Shown here: piece after piece, positions 26,908 to 33,565 of the stretch
Layout of the letters: the number at the start of each line of letters is the position of its first letter
Numbering within the stretch: the stretch's first letter is position 1
NCBI GenBank assembly: GCA_027491155.1
Contig: JAIXWR010000028.1
Location: forward strand, 100,616 to 164,615
Origin: Verrucomicrobiaceae bacterium
GTDB taxonomy: Bacteria > Verrucomicrobiota > Verrucomicrobiia > Verrucomicrobiales > Akkermansiaceae
Direction: 5' to 3'
Length of the DNA: 64,000 nt
The notes under the pieces: generated by a model
What the model was told of the DNA's origin: nothing
Databases searched by the model: none
What the model saw: the letters and a program-made list of their open reading frames with translations, nothing else
Program-made: the position numbers and the translations under genes

Positions 26908-28335
26908 ATGCGCCTTACCCGCGTCACCCTCCTTTTCATCGCCGTGATCATCGGTGCGGGGATCTACCTGCTGGCCCGCCAGCAGCTCTCGGTGGTGGAG
27001 CCGCAGACCTACCAGGCGACCGAAGAGTCGATGGTCGACGCCGCCCAGCTCCTCGCCTCCATCGTCGAGGCGGATCTCGAATCCGGCCCCTTCGACAAGC
27101 AGCGCTTCCGGGTGGCCTTCGACCGGCTTTCGGAGCGGAAGTTCGAAGCGGACATCCACCAGCACCTCAAGCAGAAGGTCGGGCTCGGGGCCTACCTCAC
27201 CGACGCGAAGGGCATCGTCCTCTTCGATTCCGCCGGTAAAGCCGAGGGCATGGACTACTCGGAGAAGCGCGACGTCCACCGCACCCTGCGCGGCAAGTAC
27301 GGTGCCCGCAGTAGCCGGACCGACGAGCAGGACCCGCTTTCCTCCGTCCTCCACGTCGGCGCGCTGGTCGGCCCGCCGGAGAAGCCTTTCGGCGTGCTCA
27401 CCGTTTACAAGCCGCAGGCCGACGTGCTGCCCATCGTCGATGCCCGCCGCCGCGCCATTTACTGGGGCACCGGCCTGGTCGGCGCGGGGATCCTGCTGCT
27501 CGTCGCGGCCGTCTTCATCTGGCAATATCTTCCCGTCGGCCGCCTGACCGAATACGCCCGGGAGATCGAGTCCGGCAAACGCCCGCCGCTGCCGAAACTC
27601 GGGGCTGGCAAGGAGGTCAACACCCTGGCCCGCGCCCTCGAGTCGATGCGCGAGGCCCTCGAAGGCCGCCGCTACGCCGAGCGCTACGTCCAGACCCTGA
27701 CCCACGAGATGAAGAGCCCGCTTGCCGCCATCCGCGGCGCGGCCGAGCTGCTCGACGAGGACATGCCGCCCGCCGACCGCCACCGCTTCCTCGAAAACAT
27801 CCGCGCAGAATCCGGCCGCGCCGAGCGGCTGCTCAACCGCCTGCTCGAACTCTCCGCCCTCGAAGGCCGCAGCAGCCTCGACGCCTCCGACCCCGTCGAT
27901 CTCGTCCCCATCGTCGCCCGCGCCATCGACCAGGCCCGCCCGCCGGCCGACCTGGCAAAGGTCACCCTCGCGGTTTCGCTGCCGGAAACACCCGTTCCGG
28001 TCCGCGGCGATGCCTTCATCCTCCGCTCCGCCGTCACCAACCTGCTGGAGAACGCCATCGATTTCTCCCCCGCCGGATCCAAGGTGGACATCGTACTTCA
28101 GCCGGACGGCACCGTCTCCATCTCCGACCGCGGCCCCGGCATCCCGGACTATGCGAAGGAGAAGATCTTCGAGCGCTTCTACTCCCTCAAGCACCACGGC
28201 TCCGGCCGCAAAGGCACCGGCCTCGGCCTGACCCTGGTGAAAGAAGCCGCCGAACTGCATGGCGGCAGCGTTGCTCTCGAAGCCCGCGAAGGCGGCGGCA
28301 CCACCGCCCGCCTGACCCTTCCGGTCAACGCTTAA
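26908..28335 (+). CDS. creC: Sensor histidine kinase, CreC-like
   Basis: 475 aa. The ATG at 26908 gives MRLTRVTLLFIAVIIGAGIY as the first membrane segment; a second lies at about 190-210. Between them is a periplasmic sensor domain containing YLTDAKGIVLFDSAGKAEGM, then a GKYGARS block and DPLSSVLHVGA, all close to E. coli CreC. A HAMP-like linker leads to the H box YVQTLTHEMKSPLAAIRGAA (His266), N box LLENAIDFSP, G1 DRGPGIPDYAKEKIFERFYS and G2 GTGLGLTLV. It would phosphorylate the CreB-like regulator. It is separated from creB by a 125-nt spacer carrying inverted heptad repeats. Confidence 0.87.
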   Translation: MRLTRVTLLFIAVIIGAGIYLLARQQLSVVEPQTYQATEESMVDAAQLLASIVEADLESGPFDKQRFRVAFDRLSERKFEADIHQHLKQKVGLGAYLTDAKGIVLFDSAGKAEGMDYSEKRDVHRTLRGKYGARSSRTDEQDPLSSVLHVGALVGPPEKPFGVLTVYKPQADVLPIVDARRRAIYWGTGLVGAGILLLVAAVFIWQYLPVGRLTEYAREIESGKRPPLPKLGAGKEVNTLARALESMREALEGRRYAERYVQTLTHEMKSPLAAIRGAAELLDEDMPPADRHRFLENIRAESGRAERLLNRLLELSALEGRSSLDASDPVDLVPIVARAIDQARPPADLAKVTLAVSLPETPVPVRGDAFILRSAVTNLLENAIDFSPAGSKVDIVLQPDGTVSISDRGPGIPDYAKEKIFERFYSLKHHGSGRKGTGLGLTLVKEAAELHGGSVALEAREGGGTTARLTLPVNA

Positions 28336-28403
28336 CACCGTGGCTGCGGCAACTTTCCGCAAGCCAGTCCTCATTCGTCCCGCCACCCTTCATCATTACC
28401 CTC

Positions 28404-28811
28404 GTGGAACTGGAACGCGGCCTATCACTCCTTGCTACTGTCCACAATTCGGAAGGAATGCCCGACGAACTTCACGTCGCTTCCTGGATCATTTATGGTG
28501 CTGCCGCGATCACGGCATTCATCGCGATCGTGATGCGGATTCAAGGGGGCTGGGAGCCGAGGGTCTTTCGCGGCGTTGCGTTGGCAGCCATTCTCGTAGG
28601 CTTGATTCCCTTGGCATGGCATGCTCACATTTACCGATTGGACAATTGGCAGTTTCGCCTCGAGGGCCGTCCAAAGTCCGGCTCGTGGACAAGCCTGATC
28701 TTTCCCAGCCTGCCAGTGCTAACCGGCTGCATTTTCCTATTCGCTGATCTGCGGAAGAGGAGTAGGGGTACGGGACTCCGAAGTGTCCGACAGCGTCTGG
28801 AAGTCGTATGA
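28404..28811 (+). CDS. Hypothetical membrane protein, atypical codon use
   Basis: 135 aa from a GTG, or 117 aa from an ATG at 28458. Three hydrophobic segments are seen (about 27-45, 57-73, 96-113), with a basic C-terminus (LRKRSRGTG). Not recognised. Codon use is unlike its neighbours: A/T-ending codons and a CTA leucine outside the usual motif context appear. It starts a 1.6-kb stretch of orphan genes between creC and the membrane operon. Confidence 0.5.
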   Translation: MELERGLSLLATVHNSEGMPDELHVASWIIYGAAAITAFIAIVMRIQGGWEPRVFRGVALAAILVGLIPLAWHAHIYRLDNWQFRLEGRPKSGSWTSLIFPSLPVLTGCIFLFADLRKRSRGTGLRSVRQRLEVV

Positions 28812-29014
28812 ACCCGGAGCAATCAGTGCCCGCCCGGCACGCCTGATGTCCCGCTTGGACCGCCATTAGAGAGGGGCTAGCCTCGCAAACCGTGAACAAT
28901 CGGCTGAAACCTCTGCCGTCCCGGCTTGGGATTCCCCACTTTCGACCGACCGACCAGTGAACGTGCGGCAATCCAAGCCGTCAGTGAACACACCTTTACA
29001 GCTGAGATCTGATC

Positions 29015-29335
29015 ATGAAACAAGGATCCAAAGGGGTGATATTGGGTGGCACCGTGCTCGTTGCCTCGTATGGCTACGCCCTGCACTTGGCGGCCGAAGA
29101 ACCTGAGTTCGGGCCGATCGTTGGACTTGGGCTAGCTGTTCTAGGGACAGCCGCGGCGGTGCCCATCATCGTAATCTCGGTTGTTGAGGGAGCGAAGGAG
29201 GAGCGCAAAGCGACCGCAAGAAAATTCAAGATGAGGCTGAATCCGCCCAGAACCGGTGAGCACCCCGGTGAAGGACAGCCGGTTGTCAGTCCACGGGTTC
29301 CATCGAACTCGCCAGACGCGGGCAAATCAAACTGA
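29015..29335 (+). CDS. Hypothetical small membrane protein
   Basis: 106 aa. Two hydrophobic segments (GVILGGTVLVASYGYALHLA at about 8-27 and GLGLAVLGTAAAVPIIVISV at about 37-57) are followed by a charged and Pro-rich soluble tail. Not recognised. It uses CTA and other A/T-rich codons that are rare elsewhere in the window, like the gene before it, which suggests recent acquisition. No Shine-Dalgarno sequence is evident. The 203 bp before it hold nothing I can identify. Confidence 0.5.
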   Translation: MKQGSKGVILGGTVLVASYGYALHLAAEEPEFGPIVGLGLAVLGTAAAVPIIVISVVEGAKEERKATARKFKMRLNPPRTGEHPGEGQPVVSPRVPSNSPDAGKSN

Positions 29336-29338
29336 TCT

Positions 29339-30046
29339 CTATCCGCCTGTACTCGCTCGACCCAGCAACCGCTCCCCAACCACGTCCAGCCTCACGGGGA
29401 TCGTATCGATGGGAACGATCAAGCCGTCCGCCGTTCTCACCACGTTCGCCGGGCGCAAATCAAAAACCGCGACCCCGGGTCGCGCGAAAGCCATCGAATC
29501 CGCATACCCCAGCGCAAAGCGAGCCGCCAAACGTCGGAACCCCAGCTCTTTCTCCATCATCTCCACGATCTCCGACTCATTGGCAGGTTCCCCGGCGATG
29601 TCCTCCTGCCGGGTGATGATCCGCGGCCGATGCAGATTACCGCCGATCCCCACGAAACGCACCGTATCCTCGAAGAGCTCGTTGTGGAGTAGCAGTCGCT
29701 CGAAGTATTCCAACGGCAGCGCGGGCTCCATGGCCGGGTGTCCGGCGTCAAAGGCCACCATGTAGCCCGCCGCACTTGGCTTGGTGAACTTGAGCCACGT
29801 CGAAGTGGCTTCGTCGTAGCTCAGATCGTGCTTGCGCCCGCCTTCCCTCAGGGGTTGGAGCCCTTGGTAGTAGCATCCGCACTCTTGGGCCCAGGCGACG
29901 ATCCGGCGGAAACTCTCGTCGTAGATGTTCCACTCATCGATTTCGCCATGCGGTCCACCTGGGCATAGGCGTCCGCTGAGCTCCGCGAAGATTTCTGCGA
30001 GCGGGCGATCGCGATCCGGGCGAGGTAATCGGGCTTGCTCATCCAA
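29339..30046 (-). CDS. Possible protein-kinase-like polyvalent domain protein
   Basis: 235 aa from a TTG. The C-terminal motif FDLRPANVVRTADGLIVPID resembles the catalytic-loop region of the kinase-fold domain found in mobile-element polyvalent proteins (DLRPxNV...G...PID); the middle has GNLHRPRIITRQ. The call is tentative. The start is unclear: an ATG lies nearby in another frame (30042), reading MSKPDYLARIAIAR, so the 5' end may carry a frameshift. It is convergent with the upstream orphan gene and flanked by genes of atypical composition, in line with a cargo or remnant of a mobile element. Confidence 0.5.
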   Translation of the reverse strand: MDEQARLPRPDRDRPLAEIFAELSGRLCPGGPHGEIDEWNIYDESFRRIVAWAQECGCYYQGLQPLREGGRKHDLSYDEATSTWLKFTKPSAAGYMVAFDAGHPAMEPALPLEYFERLLLHNELFEDTVRFVGIGGNLHRPRIITRQEDIAGEPANESEIVEMMEKELGFRRLAARFALGYADSMAFARPGVAVFDLRPANVVRTADGLIVPIDTIPVRLDVVGERLLGRASTGG

Positions 30047-30141
30047 TCTGTTGCGGATCTTAGCCTCTCTTCCGGCAGCCGGCCAGAGTTTTCACCCTTC
30101 ATTCATCACCGCTTCACCCGGGGAGTTCTTCATCCTCCCCA

Positions 30142-30906
30142 GTGATCCGCCGCCTGCTACAACCCGACGCCGAACTGCTCGACGACCCGTCGCCGGGAAG
30201 GATCGCGCGGATCGCCGGCCTCACCGCGCTGGCACTCGCGGCCTACGGCTTCACCACCGGCTTCTGGCGTTCGCCGATGATGGGCATCTATGTCGCGATC
30301 AAGATGCCGCTGCTGGTCGCCTGCACCCTCGGCTGCAATGGCATGTTGAACGGCCTGCTCGGACTGCTGCTCGGCGGGCTCGGTTTCCGCCGGTCGCTGC
30401 TCGCGCTGCTCAGCGCCTTCGCCGTCTCCGCGCTGATCCTCGGCTCGCTGTCGCCAGTGACCCTGATGCTCGCGCTCGATGCCCCGCCGCCGGATTCCCC
30501 CTACGCCGCCTCCGCTCATTCCGGCTACCTGCTCTTCCACGTCCTGCTGATCGCCGTCGCGGGCATCGCCGGCACGCTTTCGCTCCACCGCATCCTGCGC
30601 GAGCGCTGCGCCTCCACCTCCGTCGCCAGCCTCACCATGCTCGCCTGGCTCGCCGGCAACGGCATCCTCGGCATGCAGTTCTCGTGGATTCTCCGCCCCT
30701 TTTTCGGAACGCCTAGACTCACGGTCCAGTTCCTCCGCGAGGACCCGATGAACGGCAGCTTCCTTGAGGCCGTGTGGCACGCCTTGAACCGGTTCACCGG
30801 CGGAAACATCCACCTCGCCCTCTTCGCGCTGGTCCCGGTCGCCTTCCTCGTCGCCGCCCCGGTCTGCCGCGTTCTCTTTCCCCGATCCCAACCCGCAACA
30901 CCATGA
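30142..30906 (+). CDS. Polytopic membrane protein, first gene of a three-gene operon
   Basis: 254 aa from a GTG, with about six hydrophobic segments and a short cytosolic N-terminus. Not recognised by family. The stop overlaps the ATG of the next gene (ATGA), so the two are translationally coupled and probably act together. The two proteins look alike in general layout, with conserved-looking long hydrophobic segments and small loops. Typical high-GC codon use returns here. Confidence 0.7.
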   Translation: MIRRLLQPDAELLDDPSPGRIARIAGLTALALAAYGFTTGFWRSPMMGIYVAIKMPLLVACTLGCNGMLNGLLGLLLGGLGFRRSLLALLSAFAVSALILGSLSPVTLMLALDAPPPDSPYAASAHSGYLLFHVLLIAVAGIAGTLSLHRILRERCASTSVASLTMLAWLAGNGILGMQFSWILRPFFGTPRLTVQFLREDPMNGSFLEAVWHALNRFTGGNIHLALFALVPVAFLVAAPVCRVLFPRSQPATP

Positions 30907-31646
30907 ACACCGACATCCCGCAACCACCGCCCTTTATCCCGGTCCCGCCGCCCGCCGAACCCGCGCTGCCGGAGAAACTCGACACCCGCGCGCTTTTCGA
31001 AGCCCTGCTCCGCAGCCCGCGCACCCTCGTCCAGCGCCTCGCCGATCCCGGCCACGGCGCGCTCGGCCGCTTCCTCGCCATCGCCGTCGGCTCGATGGTC
31101 GTCTTCGGCCTGGTGCTCGGCAGCTTCGCCATGAACGAACAACTCTGGGCCGCCCCGCTGAAAATCACCGCCGGCCTTCTCATCGCCGGGCTGATCTGCT
31201 TCCCCAGCCTCTACATCTTCTCCTGTCTCGCCGGCTCCCGCGCCGGGGCCGGCCAGCTCGCCGCGACACTGGCCGGCATGCTCGCCCTGGCCGGGGTGCT
31301 GCTGTTAGGCTTCGCCCCCGCGGTGTGGATCTTCACCCAGGCGACGCGTTCCTACAGCTTCATGGGCCTGCTCGCGCTGATCCCCTGGTTCGTCGCGCTC
31401 CTCTTTGGCTTCCGCTTTCTCAAGAGCGCCGTGTCGGCCAGCGGTGCCACCTCGAACGGCCCGGTACTGCTGTGGGCCGGGATCTTCCTCGTGGTGACCC
31501 TCCAAATGAGCACCTCGCTGCGCCCGATCATCGGCACCTCGGACCGCTTCCTCACCGATGAGAAGAAGTTCTTCCTCCAGCACTGGATCGACTCCGCCGA
31601 CAAGGTCCTGCCTCTCACCACCGAAGAACCCGCTGCCAACCCATGA
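30903..31646 (+). CDS. Polytopic membrane protein, Yip1-like layout
   Basis: 247 aa. A Pro-rich N-terminus (about 1-24) precedes a soluble helix (FEALLRSPRTLVQRLADPGH) and five or six membrane segments, including FLAIAVGSMVVFGLVLGSFA. The order (cytosolic helix, then a five-helix bundle) is like Yip1-type proteins but no diagnostic motif is present. It is coupled by ATGA overlaps to the genes on both sides. Function unknown. A YTGTTAGR site lies at 31302-31309. Confidence 0.7.
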   Translation: MNTDIPQPPPFIPVPPPAEPALPEKLDTRALFEALLRSPRTLVQRLADPGHGALGRFLAIAVGSMVVFGLVLGSFAMNEQLWAAPLKITAGLLIAGLICFPSLYIFSCLAGSRAGAGQLAATLAGMLALAGVLLLGFAPAVWIFTQATRSYSFMGLLALIPWFVALLFGFRFLKSAVSASGATSNGPVLLWAGIFLVVTLQMSTSLRPIIGTSDRFLTDEKKFFLQHWIDSADKVLPLTTEEPAANP

Positions 31647-31882
31647 ACGCCCGTCTTCCCGGGACCACCAACCGCAGCGCAGCGGAGATGGTCGGCCACT
31701 TCGATCCTTCTTCTGCCGACAATCCTCAGACCGGCAGAACGGTCCCCAAGCCCTCGCCAAATCTCCAGATTCTCCCGATCCGCAGCAGCCCGCCGCAGCC
31801 GAAGATCCACCAACTCCCTCCGCGCAAACCCTCCGCCCGCGACCCGCTCTTCGAGTCCCTCCGCCAGGAACTCGGCCTTTGA
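31643..31882 (+). CDS. Small Pro-rich protein, third gene of the membrane operon
   Basis: 79 aa, low complexity, rich in Pro, Ser and Arg, with no membrane segment. The ATG overlaps the previous stop (ATGA), which is the main argument that it is translated. Against it, its middle contains a REP-like block (31727-31746) that also occurs outside genes, so the frame may be partly fortuitous. The C-terminus SARDPLFESLRQELGL looks like an amphipathic helix. No function can be given. Confidence 0.45.
   Translation: MNARLPGTTNRSAAEMVGHFDPSSADNPQTGRTVPKPSPNLQILPIRSSPPQPKIHQLPPRKPSARDPLFESLRQELGL
31727..31746. repeat. Second copy of the CAGACCGGCNGAACGGTCCC block
   Basis: CAGACCGGCAGAACGGTCCC differs by one base from the block at 25892-25911. 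GACCG and CGGTC can pair around GCAGAA. It lies within the small Pro-rich ORF. Confidence 0.65.
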
Positions 31883-31891
31883 CCCGCAGGA

Positions 31892-31962
31892 TGGAGCGCC
31901 GGCTTCAGCCGGCTTGGCTTATCGGGGCGATGAAAGACAAGCCGGCTGAAGCCGGCGCTCCA
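31892..31962. repeat. Perfect 25-bp inverted repeat around a 21-bp loop
   Basis: The left arm (31892-31916) begins TGGAGCGCCGGCTTCAGCC and the right arm (31938-31962) is its exact reverse complement. It sits 10 nt after the stop of the small Pro-rich gene and upstream of the xylulokinase leader. It would make a very stable hairpin and could end transcription of the membrane operon; no T-run follows. Each arm is itself partly palindromic (GCCGGCTTCAGCCGGC), as in REP elements. Confidence 0.85.
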
Positions 31963-31982
31963 ATGGATCATGCCGCTTTTCC

Positions 31983-32017
31983 TTCTGGTCTCTTGCCTCT
32001 TGGCTCTGGTTTCTAAA
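31983..32017 (+). repeat. CTCTTGC heptad leader before xylB
   Basis: Five heptamers in phase, TTCTGGT, CTCTTGC, CTCTTGG, CTCTGGT and TTCTAAA, end four nt before the xylB ATG. The word CTCTTGCCTCTT is shared with the leader of prmC (58474-58508). Confidence 0.75.
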
Positions 32018-32021
32018 GCGC

Positions 32022-33557
32022 ATGTTCCTCGGCCTCGATTCCTCCACCCAGTCGCTTTCCGCCCTCGTCATCGACCCCGCCAGCGGCACCATCGTCCGCG
32101 AGGTCTCGGTGAACTTCGGCAGCGCCCTGCCCGCCTACCGGTCGCCCAGCGGCTTCATTCCCGGCGGCAAGGACGGCGAAGTCCACGCCGACCCGCGGAT
32201 GTGGATGGAAGCCATCGACCTCGTCTTCGCGCAGCTCGCCGACGGCTTCGATCTCTCGCAGATCACCGCCGTCGCCTGCTCCGGCCAGCAGCACGGATCC
32301 CTGTATTTCGACGAGACCCTGGAATCGCGCCTCGCCTCGCTGAAAGCATCCGAATCGCTCGAAGCCCAGCTCTCCGGTGCCCTCACCCGCGCCACCGCGC
32401 CGATCTGGATGGACACCTCGACCGGTGCCGAGTGCGCCGAGATCGCCGCGGCGGTCGGCGGCAATGCCGAGGTCTGCCGCAAGTCCGGCTCGATCGCCGT
32501 CGAGCGCTTCACCGGCCCGCAGATCCGCCGCTTCTTCAAGCAGGACCCCGCCGCCTACGAAAGGACCGACGTCATCCACCTCGTGAGTTCTTTCGTCGGC
32601 TCGGTGCTGGCCGGCAAGTCGATCGCCATCGACCACGGTGACGGCGCGGGCATGAACCTGCTCAACTTGCAGACGCTCGATTGGGACGACGCCTTGCTCG
32701 ATGCGACCGCGCCGAACCTCCGCGCGAAACTTCCACCCGCCGCCGCCGGCACCACCCTCGCCGGCTTCGTGTCGGAATACTTCGTCGAGAAGTTCGGCAT
32801 GTCGCCCGATTGCCAGGTCGTCCTTTCCACCGGCGACAATCCCTCGTCCCTGGTCGGCATGGGTGCCACCGCGCCGGGCACCATCGTCATCTCGCTCGGC
32901 ACCTCGGACACCTTCTTCGCCGCGATGGAAAAGCCGGTCACCGACCCGCAGGGCTTCGGCCATGTCTTCGGCAATCCCGCCGGCGGCTTCATGTCGCTGA
33001 TCTGCTTCCGCAACGGTTCGCTCGCCCGCGAGGCACTGCGCGACGCCTTCGGCCTCGACTGGTCGGCCTTCGACAAGGACGGCCTCGCCCTCACTCCCGC
33101 CGGCAACGAAGGCCGGCGGATGCTCCCCTTCTTCGGCCCCGAAATCACCCCGCGCCGCGACTTCGACGCACCTGTTAGAAACTTCCCCGCCGATACCCCC
33201 GCACCCGTCCAGGTCCGCGCCCTGCTCGAAGGCCAGTTCCTCAACATGCGCCTCCACAGCCAGTGGATCGGCGAGAAGGCCGGCCTGATCCGCCTGACCG
33301 GCGGCGCTTCCCAGAACGACGGCATCGCGCAACTGGTTGCCAACATCTTCCAGGCCCCTGTGGAGCGCTTCGCCATCGCCAACGGCGCCGGCCTTGGTGC
33401 CGCCCTGCGCGCCGCCCACGCCTGCGGCCACGACCTCGCCCGCCTCAGCGCCGATTTTTGCAAGCCCGCCGCCGGCTCGCGGTTGGAGCCCGACACCGCG
33501 CTCGCTCCGCTCTACGAGCAGGCACTCGGCGAGTTCGCAGCCTTGCTCAAGGCGTGA
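32022..33557 (+). CDS. xylB: Xylulokinase (FGGY carbohydrate kinase)
   Basis: 511 aa. The N-terminal FGGY signature FLGLDSSTQSLSALVID gives the ATP phosphate-1 motif. AVACSGQQHGSLYFDE and the GDGAGMNLLNLQTLDWDDAL block are like xylulokinases of the large bacterial/eukaryotic branch, as are STGDNPSSLVGMGATAPG and VISLGTSDTFFAAM. The C-terminal FGGY_C motif is RLTGGASQND. It phosphorylates D-xylulose to feed the pentose phosphate pathway. No xylose isomerase or transporter lies beside it. A YTGTTAGR site lies at 33172-33179. It converges on the CotH gene with only eight bases between the stops. Confidence 0.9.
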   Translation: MFLGLDSSTQSLSALVIDPASGTIVREVSVNFGSALPAYRSPSGFIPGGKDGEVHADPRMWMEAIDLVFAQLADGFDLSQITAVACSGQQHGSLYFDETLESRLASLKASESLEAQLSGALTRATAPIWMDTSTGAECAEIAAAVGGNAEVCRKSGSIAVERFTGPQIRRFFKQDPAAYERTDVIHLVSSFVGSVLAGKSIAIDHGDGAGMNLLNLQTLDWDDALLDATAPNLRAKLPPAAAGTTLAGFVSEYFVEKFGMSPDCQVVLSTGDNPSSLVGMGATAPGTIVISLGTSDTFFAAMEKPVTDPQGFGHVFGNPAGGFMSLICFRNGSLAREALRDAFGLDWSAFDKDGLALTPAGNEGRRMLPFFGPEITPRRDFDAPVRNFPADTPAPVQVRALLEGQFLNMRLHSQWIGEKAGLIRLTGGASQNDGIAQLVANIFQAPVERFAIANGAGLGAALRAAHACGHDLARLSADFCKPAAGSRLEPDTALAPLYEQALGEFAALLKA

Positions 33558-33565
33558 CCGGACGT

